A model generated the notes under the pieces. The model saw only the letters and a program-made list of their open reading frames with translations. It did no database searches and was not told the DNA's origin. Shown here piece after piece: positions 34,812 through 42,793 of a stretch of DNA of 64,000 nt. The DNA is from ZAX-1 sp046533095. Its GTDB lineage: Bacteria > Bacillota > Clostridia > Lachnospirales > Lachnospiraceae. Each line of letters begins with the position of its first letter. The first letter of the stretch is position 1. Where the stretch lies: contig JAJQRA010000035.1 of NCBI GenBank assembly GCA_046533095.1, positions 117,707-181,706 of the forward strand. The letters run 5' to 3'. A program made the translations under genes and the position numbers.

Positions 34812-35294
34812 ATGAGCAGAAAATTAGTAGCATATTTTTCAGCAAGTGGTGTTACATCGAAACTTGCCAAAACACTGGCTGAGGCAGCAGGCGCTGACCT
34901 TTATGAAATCAAGCCGGAAGTGCCGTACACCAAGGCAGATTTAGACTGGCAGGACAACAAGTCCCGTAGTTCGATAGAAATGCAAGACCCATCATCACGC
35001 CCTGCAGTTGCAGATAAGAATGCCAACATTGCGGCATATGATGTGGTATTTGTGGGCTTCCCAATTTGGTGGTATGTAGCGCCAACCATCCTTAACACTT
35101 TCTTGGAAAGCTATGATTTTTCTGGAAAGACGATCGTGCCATTTGCAACATCTGGCAGCAGTGAACTGGGCAAGACGAAAGAAAAGCTACAGCCTTGCGT
35201 TTCCGAAACAGCTATATGGAAAGATGGTAAACTGCTAAATGGCACACCATCTAAGGATGATTTGGATGCATGGGTAAAGAGCCTTAATCTGTAG
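34812..35294 (+). CDS. Flavodoxin-family FMN protein
   Basis: 160-residue soluble flavodoxin. The FMN phosphate loop is YFSASGVTSKLA near residues 8-19, and GFPIWWYVAPTIL and PFATSGSSELG form the isoalloxazine-binding loops. The family includes NAD(P)H-dependent quinone/nitro reductases and electron carriers. GTAGGAGGA precedes the ATG. The sequence directly upstream looks like remnants of a lipoprotein linker, as found in secreted flavodoxin variants, but the present protein has no signal peptide. Confidence 0.88.
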   Translation: MSRKLVAYFSASGVTSKLAKTLAEAAGADLYEIKPEVPYTKADLDWQDNKSRSSIEMQDPSSRPAVADKNANIAAYDVVFVGFPIWWYVAPTILNTFLESYDFSGKTIVPFATSGSSELGKTKEKLQPCVSETAIWKDGKLLNGTPSKDDLDAWVKSLNL

Positions 35295-35335
35295 ATTAAT
35301 GGAGAGGTAAATAGGAATTTATATGAGGTGAAACA

Positions 35336-36091
35336 ATGGATATTATAACTGTTACCAAAGAAAATTTGGAACAGGAACACATTTGCTGCGCTATTTCAAA
35401 TAATAAAGATTGTCAGGTGGCCGCAAAAAAGTCATGGCTTGCGGAGAGATTCATCGACGGGCTTGTTTTCAAAAAATGTAATGTGAGGGGAAAATGTTTT
35501 ATTGAGTACATGCCGGCTGAAAAGGCGTGGTGTCCCATTGAAGCGGAGGGTTATATGCATATTAACTGCTTTTGGGTTTCGGGGCAATTCAAGGGGCAGG
35601 GTTATTCCAACCTGCTTTTGGACGAATGTATAAAAGACAGCAAGGCAAAAGGGAAAATGGGGCTTTGCGTTTTATCTTCAAAAAAGAAAATGCCGTATCT
35701 ATCTGACCCCGCGCATTTGAAATATAAAGGTTTTACCGTTGCGGATACGGCAGAACCATTTTATGAGTTGCTGTATTTGCCCTTTGCTGCGAACGCGCAA
35801 AAACCGCGATTCAAGCAACACGCCAAAGCGCCTAAAATAAATGAGCAGGGCTTTGTTTTGTACTATGCTCATCAATGCCCATACACCGCAAAATATGTGC
35901 CGATAATTGAGGAGATGGCGAAAGTCAAATCGGTGCCGTTTCGGTCGATACGCCTTGAAACTGCGGAAGAAGCGCAAAACGCTCCCGCTCCGTCTACTTC
36001 ATACTGTCTGTTTTATAACGGCGAGTTTCTAACTAACGAGATACTATCCGACAAAAAATTTGAGAAGTTTTTGGTTGCAAAAGACTTATAG
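35336..36091 (+). CDS. GNAT N-acetyltransferase with C-terminal YoaP domain
   Basis: 251 residues. The N-terminal ~150 residues form a GNAT fold; the acetyl-CoA loop is visible as VSGQFKGQGYSNLLL near residue 82. The C-terminal part (FVLYYAHQCPYTAKYVPIIEEMA, then LFYNGEFLTNEILSDKKFEKFL) is a thioredoxin-like YoaP domain, whose CPY could be a redox or binding site. The acceptor is unknown. AGGTGAAAC precedes the ATG. Codon use is richer in G+C (GCG, CCC) than the flanking genes, so recent acquisition is possible. Confidence 0.82.
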   Translation: MDIITVTKENLEQEHICCAISNNKDCQVAAKKSWLAERFIDGLVFKKCNVRGKCFIEYMPAEKAWCPIEAEGYMHINCFWVSGQFKGQGYSNLLLDECIKDSKAKGKMGLCVLSSKKKMPYLSDPAHLKYKGFTVADTAEPFYELLYLPFAANAQKPRFKQHAKAPKINEQGFVLYYAHQCPYTAKYVPIIEEMAKVKSVPFRSIRLETAEEAQNAPAPSTSYCLFYNGEFLTNEILSDKKFEKFLVAKDL

Positions 36092-36176
36092 TCTTGTCAT
36101 ATTGACATTTTGGCAGAGACAAATTCCAGTTTGTAGTATCTGATAAACAAGAGTTTGACAGGGAGATGGACATAGT

Positions 36177-36659
36177 ATGCTGATTGCAGAAATAGTTTTT
36201 TTATGCGCCTTGTTTTTTTTGATATGCTATCTTAATACAGGAAGTGACGAAAAGAACATTAAGAGTTTTGCTTCATATCCTGATGAAATACAACATATTG
36301 TAAGACAGTATCCAACGCTAAATGAAAAAATTAAAACAACTGCTCCTGTCGTGTCCTTTCTATCTAATGTCCTAATGTTTGGCATTATAATCTTGGTATT
36401 CGGCTTTTTTATAAAGCAAGAAAACTTTGTTGACAATTTTATATGTCTATTGATTTTAGGTCAATGTCTGAATGCATTTGATTTTCTTGTTATTGATATG
36501 CTATGGTGGAGAAACTCCAAACGAATACGATTTACCGGAACCGAAGATTTGCAGAGCGTATATCGCAATTCTAAAAAACATTTTATTTCATTTTTAAAGG
36601 GAATTTTGGTTTTCTTAATGATTGCTGTAATGGATGGATTGATATTATCGTTCCTTTAG
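36177..36659 (+). CDS. Hypothetical integral membrane protein
   Basis: 160 residues, about four hydrophobic segments (roughly 3-18, 58-80, 88-108, 138-158), with a conserved-looking WWRNSKRIRFTGTED loop between the third and fourth. Similar small membrane proteins are common in Firmicutes, but I recognise no functional family. GGGAGA precedes the ATG. It is a stand-alone gene between the GNAT and HD genes; no signal peptide or catalytic motif is seen. Confidence 0.6.
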   Translation: MLIAEIVFLCALFFLICYLNTGSDEKNIKSFASYPDEIQHIVRQYPTLNEKIKTTAPVVSFLSNVLMFGIIILVFGFFIKQENFVDNFICLLILGQCLNAFDFLVIDMLWWRNSKRIRFTGTEDLQSVYRNSKKHFISFLKGILVFLMIAVMDGLILSFL

Positions 36660-36870
36660 CAAATTTCGGTTTGGCAAGACAGTGACAGTACAAGCTTCGC
36701 TTGCATCAAAACAAAATGAAATCTTTAGGCAGTTCTTCGGGCGATGAAACAAAAATACGAAGCAGACGAAGATATTTTGCTGGTAGTCATTTGTTAAGGG
36801 AGAAAACAGGAAACGAGATGGTGTTGGCATTATTGATGAAAGCGACGGCTTAAATATGGGGGGTCGGATT

Positions 36871-37374
36871 ATGGATCATGATACAAAACGGGTAAAACTA
36901 ATAAAAGCGATGACAGAATATGAAGCTGACGCGCCACACCGGGTTGCCCACTTCATGAAGGTTTACGGATTTACGCAAACAATATGCAATCTTGAAAATG
37001 TGGATGAAGATACACGATTGATTGTCGAAACCACCGCCATTATCCATGACATAGGGATACGTCCCGCTTTAATAAAATATGGGAGCAGTGCCGGTACCTA
37101 TCAACAGGAATTAGGAACTGCCCCCACACGTGATATGCTGTCGCAGATCGGATTTTCTGAACAAGTCATAGACCGTGCCTGCTTCTTGGTTTCCCAACAC
37201 CACAGCTATTCCAATATAGAGGGGCTTGATTATCAAATTTTAGTGGAAGCTGATTTTCTGGTAAATATACTGGAAGAAGAGATGCTAGGTGAAGCGGTGA
37301 AACATGTTTATGACAACATATTCAAAACAAAATCAGGCAAGTGGTTTTGCAAGACAATGTATATGAAAAATTAG
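36871..37374 (+). CDS. HD-domain phosphohydrolase
   Basis: 167 residues. Metal-binding residues of the HD fold are visible: His in APHRVAHFMKVY, the HD pair in AIIHDIG, and a later His in VSQHHSYSN with Asp in EADFLVN. The ATG at 36871 has GGGGGG upstream and is preferred to the one at 36856, which overlaps that site. Such proteins hydrolyse nucleotides or phosphoesters; the substrate is unknown. No operon partners are evident. Confidence 0.8.
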   Translation: MDHDTKRVKLIKAMTEYEADAPHRVAHFMKVYGFTQTICNLENVDEDTRLIVETTAIIHDIGIRPALIKYGSSAGTYQQELGTAPTRDMLSQIGFSEQVIDRACFLVSQHHSYSNIEGLDYQILVEADFLVNILEEEMLGEAVKHVYDNIFKTKSGKWFCKTMYMKN

Positions 37375-38045
37375 CTTACCAAAAATACGATAAAAGGGGT
37401 TGTTGCAAAAGAATAAAGAGAAGGGCGACACCTTTTTGGATTACGATGATTATATAGCAGCCAAAGTATAATCAAGAGGGGTTTTACATATATTAGTAAG
37501 TAGGAATACCAATCTAAAAAACATATAAAAAGAATCCATATATGATGATATAAAGAAATATAAAAGGAAATCTAAAAATCTACTTACAAAAATATAGATT
37601 TTCTGTTATAATTAATTATCTGGTAAATTTGGATCTTGCTATTTGCAACGAGCTGTGCGTAGTAACCTTTGAAGTAACGATTCAGTACCTTTGGTAGCGT
37701 GAGGTGTTTTGCGTAGCAAAAACCGAAAATGCATGCTTATGGAACGATTAATGTTCAATAAGGGATAATGCGCAAGATGTAAAAGTCAATGCTTGCATCT
37801 GTGTATATAAAATGCAGCTATGGATATATAACCAATTTGTGCTTTTTACAAATTGATTATGTACAGATTGATGATAAAGGAGGTACGGCTGAATCATTGC
37901 CATTTGAATATTTTTCTAAGACTGGCAGACGATTTTTCCATATGGGGGATAAAATTATTCGAAAACCCGAGATAGAAAATATAACGGTAATTATGTAAAA
38001 TATGTTTCAGCCAAAAAATTTAAATAATAAAGGAGAAACGAGCCA
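37375..38045. other. 670-bp region with a promoter and an uncertain small ORF
   Basis: An extended -10 promoter TTACAA-17 bp-TGTTATAAT lies at 37584-37612. A 69-codon frame at 37789-37998 has no Shine-Dalgarno at its ATG; an internal AAAGGAGGT at about 37876 could serve a shorter 33-codon product from a TTG at about 37898. Its product is not recognised and may not be real. The promoter probably serves the CarD gene through a long leader. Confidence 0.45.
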
Positions 38046-38558
38046 ATGTTTGAAATAGGGGATTATATTGTATATGGCAACAATGGTGTCTGCAAAGTGG
38101 ATGGAATTGGGAAGGTAAATTTATCAGGATTACAAAAAGATCGTTTATATTATACATTAATACCGATATACTCAAAGGGAAGCAAAGTTTTTACACCGAC
38201 CAATAGCGATAAAGTAGTGATGCGGCATGTAATATCGAAAGAAGATGCCTTAAAGCTGATTGACAATATTAACGATATAGAAACACTTTGGGTGGAAGAT
38301 GGGAAGAAAAGAGAAGAAGCGTATAAACAGTCTATGCGAAAGTGCGATTGTAAAGAATGTATAAGAATTGTAAAAACCTTATATTTAAGAAAGAGGACAC
38401 TGCTGGCCGCAGGTAAAAAAGTGACGGTAAGTGATGAAAAATATCTTCATATGGCAGGAGAAAGCTTGTTTGGTGAACTGGCAATTCCACTTGGAATGGA
38501 GAAAGAGAAAATCGAGAACGTTATTATGGAAAAGGTGCAGTTTTTAGCAAATGCATGA
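38046..38558 (+). CDS. CarD/CdnL-family RNA polymerase-interacting regulator
   Basis: 170 residues. The N-terminal Tudor-like RNA polymerase-interacting domain is clear (FEIGDYIVYGNNGVCKVDGIG, then YYTLIPIYSKGSKVFTPT), followed by the helical DNA-binding part (EDALKLIDNI, RKCDCKECIRIVKTLYLRK, AGKKVTVSDEKYLHMAGESLFGELA). CarD proteins bind the beta subunit and stabilise open promoter complexes, often at rRNA and stress genes. AAAGGAGAAACG precedes the ATG. An imperfect terminator follows at 38588-38627. Confidence 0.92.
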   Translation: MFEIGDYIVYGNNGVCKVDGIGKVNLSGLQKDRLYYTLIPIYSKGSKVFTPTNSDKVVMRHVISKEDALKLIDNINDIETLWVEDGKKREEAYKQSMRKCDCKECIRIVKTLYLRKRTLLAAGKKVTVSDEKYLHMAGESLFGELAIPLGMEKEKIENVIMEKVQFLANA

Positions 38559-38587
38559 GGATTGATATCAAAATATCAGCTAAAGTT

Positions 38588-38627
38588 CAACAAAGGTGTA
38601 GCAGGAACCGGCACGCCTTTGTTGTTT
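38588..38627 (+). terminator. Terminator after the CarD gene
   Basis: CAACAAAGG (38588-38596) pairs with CCTTTGTTG (38616-38624), followed by TTTCT. Confidence 0.6.
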
Positions 38628-38719
38628 CTAAGTATGATAGCCGGTTGTGAGCAGCAACCCTTTGCCGATTCTAGTTTCTAATTCAACTTTTAATTCTAGT
38701 TTCTATCATAAAAAAACAG

Positions 38720-38748
38720 TTGACGTGATTTCATGATTGTGCTATAGT
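38720..38748 (+). promoter_or_regulatory. Sigma-A promoter of rpmG-secE-nusG
   Basis: TTGACG (38720-38725), 17 bp, TATAGT (38743-38748). Confidence 0.85.
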
Positions 38749-38829
38749 AAATTAGCGATGGAAGTAGGTCTTTTTTTTATGCCTAAAAAGATTTTTTTAG
38801 TAAAAAGAAATTGAGTGGAGGTGGAAGTT

Positions 38830-38979
38830 GTGCGCACAAGAATTACCTTAGCATGCACAGAATGCAAGCAGCGTAATTATAACATGACCAAAGATAAGAA
38901 AGCTCACCCTGACAGAATGGAAACAAAGAAATATTGTAAATTTTGCAGGACCCATACGTTACACAAAGAAACAAAGTAG
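38830..38979 (+). CDS. rpmG: 50S ribosomal protein L33
   Basis: 49-residue ribosomal protein starting with GTG after GGAGGTGG. The four zinc-binding cysteines are present as CTEC and CKFC, so this is the zinc-containing paralogue. The sequence MRTRITLACTECKQRNY is typical. It heads the secE-nusG unit, as in most Firmicutes; six bases separate its stop from the first possible in-frame start of secE. Confidence 0.97.
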   Translation: MRTRITLACTECKQRNYNMTKDKKAHPDRMETKKYCKFCRTHTLHKETK

Positions 38980-39015
38980 TTTTGGATGGAGCAATTGAGC
39001 AAAGGAAGTGAGAGA

Positions 39016-39234
39016 ATGGGAGAAACCAATAAACAAAAAGCCCCTAAGACGAGTTGGTTTACCGGATGGTTTCATGGATTGAAAGCAGAGTTGGGCAAAG
39101 TTATTTGGCCGGACAAAAAATCACTTGCCAGACAGACTACGGCTGTAGTCGTTGTATCATTTATCTTAGGTCTGATAATCGCAATTATTGATGTGATTGT
39201 CAAATATGGCATTGATATCTTGGTAAATCTATAG
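39016..39234 (+). CDS. secE: Preprotein translocase subunit SecE
   Basis: 72-residue single-span membrane subunit of the SecYEG channel. The cytoplasmic amphipathic segment WFHGLKAELGKVIWPDKKSL is followed by one membrane helix at about residues 42-68. The ATG at 39016 has AAAGGAAG at proper distance; an in-frame ATG at 38986 lacks one. nusG follows after about 20 bases. Confidence 0.95.
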   Translation: MGETNKQKAPKTSWFTGWFHGLKAELGKVIWPDKKSLARQTTAVVVVSFILGLIIAIIDVIVKYGIDILVNL

Positions 39235-39254
39235 TGGAGGCAAAGGTAACTGGT

Positions 39255-39770
39255 ATGGCAGAAGCAAACTGGTATGTAGTTCATACTTATTCAGGATATG
39301 AAAATAAGGTCAAAGCTAATATAGAGAAGACAATTGAAAATAGGCATCTAGAGGAACAGATTTTAGAAGTAAGGGTTCCATTGCAGGATGTTATTGAAAT
39401 GAAGAATGGTGCGAAAAAGCAGGTTCAGAAAAAATTGTTTCCGGGATATGTTCTTATTAATATGGTTATGAATGATGACACGTGGTACGTAGTCAGAAAT
39501 ACCAGAGGAGTTACCGGATTTGTTGGTCCGGGATCAAAGCCGGTACCATTGGCTGAAGCTGAAATGCAACCATTAGGTATCAAAGAGGACAACCTTATCG
39601 TTGATTTTATAGAGGGGGATTCAGTCATTGTAATCGGTGGCGTTTGGACAGATACCGTTGGTATCATACAGGCAATGAATCACGCAAAGCAGATGATTAC
39701 GATAAATGTTGATTTATTTGGTCGTGAAACACCAGTAGAAATAAGTTTCACAGATGTAAAGAAGATGTAA
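39255..39770 (+). CDS. nusG: Transcription termination/antitermination factor NusG
   Basis: 171 residues. The NGN domain is visible (NWYVVHTYSGYENKVKANIE, LFPGYVLINM, WYVVRNTRGVTGFVG) and the KOW domain follows (GDSVIVIGGVWTDTVGIIQ). NusG binds RNA polymerase and modulates pausing and Rho/ribosome coupling. The ATG at 39255 is chosen as giving the normal N-terminus; an in-frame GTG at 39234 is on the Shine-Dalgarno side. Confidence 0.96.
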   Translation: MAEANWYVVHTYSGYENKVKANIEKTIENRHLEEQILEVRVPLQDVIEMKNGAKKQVQKKLFPGYVLINMVMNDDTWYVVRNTRGVTGFVGPGSKPVPLAEAEMQPLGIKEDNLIVDFIEGDSVIVIGGVWTDTVGIIQAMNHAKQMITINVDLFGRETPVEISFTDVKKM

Positions 39771-39786
39771 AAGGAGGCAATCTCAA

Positions 39787-40212
39787 ATGGCAAAGAAAGT
39801 ACAAGGATATATCAAACTGCAGATTCCTGCCGGTAAGGCTACGCCTGCACCACCGGTTGGACCAGCCCTCGGACAGCATGGTGTAAATATTGTAGAATTT
39901 ACAAAACAATTTAACGCAAGGACCGCTGATCAGGGAGATTTAATCATACCGGTAGTAATTACCGTGTATGCAGACAGAAGCTTTAGCTTTATAACGAAAA
40001 CCCCGCCGGCTCCGATACTGATCAAGAAGGCATGTAATATCAAGTCCGGTTCTGCAATACCAAATAAAACGAAGGTTGCTACAATTTCGAAAGCAAAGCT
40101 TCAGGAAATTGCAGAGCTTAAAATGCCGGATTTAAATGCTGCTACGTTAGAATCTGCAATGAGCATGATAGCGGGTACGGCAAGGAGCATGGGCGTTACG
40201 GTAGAAGAGTAG
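39787..40212 (+). CDS. rplK: 50S ribosomal protein L11
   Basis: 141 residues, the standard length. The N-terminal domain KLQIPAGKATPAPPVGPALGQHGVNI and the C-terminal rRNA-binding domain (MIAGTARSMGV) are intact. L11 forms the GTPase-associated centre with L10-L12. AAAGGAGG precedes the ATG. Confidence 0.98.
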   Translation: MAKKVQGYIKLQIPAGKATPAPPVGPALGQHGVNIVEFTKQFNARTADQGDLIIPVVITVYADRSFSFITKTPPAPILIKKACNIKSGSAIPNKTKVATISKAKLQEIAELKMPDLNAATLESAMSMIAGTARSMGVTVEE

Positions 40213-40303
40213 GCTTTTGCACTCGGATCGAAAAGACCGTGCTAAGTATCCAATGCAAAAGTCAAAATCTTCGATTTTGCTCGCATGAAGAGACGTTATA
40301 GAC

Positions 40304-40332
40304 GTGGGAGGGAGTTCTTCCGCTATTACCAC
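40304..40332 (+). promoter_or_regulatory. L1-binding autoregulatory leader
   Basis: GTGGGAGGGAGTTCTTCCGC through CCAC just before rplA forms the conserved hairpin with an asymmetric loop that mimics the L1 site of 23S rRNA, letting L1 repress its own translation. Confidence 0.75.
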
Positions 40333-40347
40333 TAGGAGGTTATTGAA

Positions 40348-41040
40348 ATGAAAAGAGGGAAAAAGTATATTGAAACTGCAAAATTAGTTGACAAGACAGT
40401 TCAATATGATACGAAAGAAGCAATTGACTTAGTGAAAAAAGTTTCGGTTGCTAAATTTAATGAAACAATTGAAACTCATATCCGTACAGGCTGTGATGGT
40501 CGTCATGCAGAGCAGCAGATCCGTGGTGCCGTAGTATTGCCTCACGGGACAGGAAAAGCTGTGAAAGTTTTGGTTTTTGCCAAAGGCGATAAACTTGACG
40601 AAGCACTCGCAGCAGGAGCCGACCATGTTGGCGGAGATGAATTGATTCCAAAGATTCAAAACGACGGATGGTTGGATTTTGATGTTGTAGTTGCTACCCC
40701 TGATATGATGGGTATTGTCGGTCGCCTTGGACGTGTACTTGGGCCAAAAGGCTTAATGCCAAACCCAAAAGCCGGAACGGTTACGATGGAAGTAGCAAAG
40801 GCAGTAAAAGACATCAAAGCTGGCAAGATTGAGTATAGATTGGACAAAACAAATATTATCCATGTGCCAATTGGGAAAGCATCTTTTACAGAAGAACAAT
40901 TAGCGGACAACTTCCGGACCCTAATCGATGCAATTATAAAAGCAAAGCCAAGCGCTTTAAAAGGTCAATATTTAAGAAGCGTTACCTTATCCCCAAGTAT
41001 GGGGCCTGGTATCAAATTAAATGTTGCAAAACTTGTCTAA
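40348..41040 (+). CDS. rplA: 50S ribosomal protein L1
   Basis: 230 residues, standard length. Family motifs are visible: MGIVGRLGRVLGPKGLMPNPK and DKTNIIHVPIGKASF. L1 forms the L1 stalk at the E site and represses its mRNA through the upstream hairpin. TAGGAGG precedes the ATG. Confidence 0.98.
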   Translation: MKRGKKYIETAKLVDKTVQYDTKEAIDLVKKVSVAKFNETIETHIRTGCDGRHAEQQIRGAVVLPHGTGKAVKVLVFAKGDKLDEALAAGADHVGGDELIPKIQNDGWLDFDVVVATPDMMGIVGRLGRVLGPKGLMPNPKAGTVTMEVAKAVKDIKAGKIEYRLDKTNIIHVPIGKASFTEEQLADNFRTLIDAIIKAKPSALKGQYLRSVTLSPSMGPGIKLNVAKLV

Positions 41041-41048
41041 GTTTAGAA

Positions 41049-41077
41049 TTGACATTCTATAAATACAATGTTACAAT
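41049..41077 (+). promoter_or_regulatory. Sigma-A promoter of rplJL
   Basis: TTGACA (41049-41054), 17 bp, TACAAT (41072-41077), shortly after rplA. Confidence 0.8.
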
Positions 41078-41093
41078 CATGTAATGAAAATAT

Positions 41094-41216
41094 GTTGCCG
41101 TAGACAGCAGGTGCCAAAAGGCGTAAACGAAAGACCTGCCGAGGGAAATTACAAGCATTCGTGCCTGTAGTAAAAGTCCCTTTTGTCGCGTGTGGCGTAC
41201 AAAAGGGATTTCTATT
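41094..41216 (+). promoter_or_regulatory. L10 leader (ribosomal protein L10-L12 autoregulation) with terminator
   Basis: The segment around GCCGTAGACAGCAGGTGC and GACCTGCCGAGG is the conserved L10-leader core. It is followed by the terminator stem TCCCTTTTGT (41177-41186)/ACAAAAGGGA (41199-41208) and TTTCTATTT, consistent with L10-dependent attenuation. Confidence 0.88.
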
Positions 41217-41256
41217 TCTAAAATTCCAAATAAAAAATAAAGGAGGTGCACGATTC

Positions 41257-41868
41257 GTGGCAAAAATAGAACTGAAACAACCGATTGTAGAAGAAATATC
41301 ACAACTGGTTAAAGATGCACAGGCAGTCGTATTAGTTGACTACCGTGGACTTACGGTAGATCAGGATACGCAATTGCGAAAAGAGCTTAGAGAAGCCGGT
41401 GTTGCTTATAAGGTATACAAGAACACACTGATGAATTTTGCATTTAAAGGAACAGAATTTGAGGGGTTGACCGGATTATTAGAAGGGCCGAATGCAATTG
41501 CCATTTCTAAGACGGAGGCAACAACGCCTGCAAGAATTATTGCTAAATTTGCAAAAACGGCTCCGGCATTGGAGTTAAAAGCAGGTGTAGTAGAGGGTAC
41601 CTTCTATGATACTGCGGGTATTGCGGCAGTAGCATTAGTACCAACCAGAGAAGAACTGCTTTCCAAATTCCTTGGCAGTATTCAATCTCCGATCACCAAT
41701 TTTGCACGTGTTATAAAACAGATTGCAGAGCAGGGCGGTGCGGCAGATGTAGCAGTAGATGCAACGCTAAAAGCAGTGGCATCGGAGGCAGAAGCGGAAT
41801 CAAAACCAGAAGCGGAAGAGGAAGCAAAATCGGAAGCTGCAGCAGGACCGGCATCTACAGAAGAATAG
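41257..41868 (+). CDS. rplJ: 50S ribosomal protein L10
   Basis: 203 residues, starting with GTG after AGGAGGTG. The start is clear because the frame upstream is the L10 leader. N-terminal rRNA-binding domain: VVLVDYRGLTVDQDTQLRK, KNTLMNFAF, LEGPNAIAI. The C-terminal L12-binding helix is followed by an unusual acidic, Ala/Glu-rich extension of about 25 residues ending GPASTEE, longer than in most L10 proteins. Confidence 0.97.
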   Translation: MAKIELKQPIVEEISQLVKDAQAVVLVDYRGLTVDQDTQLRKELREAGVAYKVYKNTLMNFAFKGTEFEGLTGLLEGPNAIAISKTEATTPARIIAKFAKTAPALELKAGVVEGTFYDTAGIAAVALVPTREELLSKFLGSIQSPITNFARVIKQIAEQGGAADVAVDATLKAVASEAEAESKPEAEEEAKSEAAAGPASTEE

Positions 41869-41948
41869 ATAAAATCCGTTTTGATCTTCTATAAATTGAT
41901 GAGGAAGGAAGTACGACGGAATCGTTACACTGATTGAAAATGAAAACC

Positions 41949-42035
41949 GATTGAAAATGAATACGAACCTAAAAATCAAATCATAAAATGAAAATTGATT
42001 GAAAATGAATGCTAACCTAAAAATCAAATCATAAA
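41949..42035 (+). repeat. 48-bp tandem repeat in the rplJ-rplL spacer
   Basis: GATTGAAAATGAAT followed by CCTAAAAATCAAATCATAAA occurs at 41949 and again at 41997; a partial GATTGAAAATGA copy lies at 41932. The second unit runs up to the rplL Shine-Dalgarno. Confidence 0.85.
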
Positions 42036-42050
42036 TGGAGGTAAATAAAA

Positions 42051-42425
42051 ATGGCAAAGTTATCAACAGCCGAACTAATAGAGGCAATTAAAGAATTAAG
42101 CGTATTAGAATTAAATGATTTAGTAAAAGCATGTGAAGAAGAATTTGGTGTATCTGCAGCGGCAGGTGTTGTAGTTGCGGCAGCAGGTGGCGAAAGTGTG
42201 GCAGAAGAAGAAAAAACAGAATTTGATGTAGAATTAACAGAAGTAGGTCCAAACAAAGTTAAAGTGATTAAAGTGGTTCGTGAAGTAACCGGTTTAGGCT
42301 TAAAAGAAGCAAAAGCAGTTGTTGATGGCGCACCTAAGAATGTAAAAGAAGGCATTGAAAAAGCAGAAGCGGAAGACATTAAAGGAAAACTTGAAGCAGA
42401 AGGTGCAAAAGTTACTTTAAAATAA
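42051..42425 (+). CDS. rplL: 50S ribosomal protein L7/L12
   Basis: 124 residues, normal length. An N-terminal dimerisation helix, an Ala/Gly-rich hinge (SAAAGVVVAAAGG) and the C-terminal factor-binding domain (KVIKVVREVTGLGLKEAKAVVDGAPK) are all intact. ATGGAGGT precedes the ATG. A terminator follows. Confidence 0.98.
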   Translation: MAKLSTAELIEAIKELSVLELNDLVKACEEEFGVSAAAGVVVAAAGGESVAEEEKTEFDVELTEVGPNKVKVIKVVREVTGLGLKEAKAVVDGAPKNVKEGIEKAEAEDIKGKLEAEGAKVTLK

Positions 42426-42443
42426 TGCGGAATCGCTAGGTAG

Positions 42444-42481
42444 AAATAGCCGCTCCTTTTTACACTGGTGCGGCTATTTTG
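42444..42481 (+). terminator. Terminator after rplL
   Basis: AAATAGCCGC (42444-42453) pairs with GCGGCTATTT (42470-42479) around a 16-base loop, ending in TTTT. Confidence 0.8.
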
Positions 42482-42508
42482 AATTTACGCCAAATCCGAA
42501 TCGTGAAC

Positions 42509-42572
42509 GAAACCTTAAAGTGCGCAAAACCTTAAAATGTACGAAACCTTAAAGCGCACGAAACCTTGTAAC
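42509..42572 (+). repeat. 17-bp tandem repeat upstream of rpoB
   Basis: Three and a half units of the form GAAACCTTAAAGYGCRC at 42509, 42526, 42543 and 42560, between the rplL terminator and the rpoB promoter. Confidence 0.85.
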
Positions 42573-42624
42573 ATTTCTTCCAATTTTCTTTCAATTTCTT
42601 TCCTAATTTCTTCTTTTTTTCCCC

Positions 42625-42654
42625 TTGACTTTTCATACAAAGTTATGCTAAAAT
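42625..42654 (+). promoter_or_regulatory. Sigma-A promoter of rpoBC
   Basis: TTGACT (42625-42630), 18 bp, TAAAAT (42649-42654) with an extended TGC just before the -10. Confidence 0.75.
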
Positions 42655-42793
42655 ACACGGTGCACTATTATGATGATATGGGAGCTTTTTCAAGTGGCAA
42701 AATGTGAAAAAGAATCGCCTTTGGCATACGGTCACATCTATTTATCTATGTGTGTATTATTTAGGAAAATATAAAACGAGAGGTGAAACGTCA

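Noticed and set aside
37789..37998. 69-codon ORF before CarD
   Set aside because: No Shine-Dalgarno at its start and no recognisable product; kept only as an uncertain note in the region entry.
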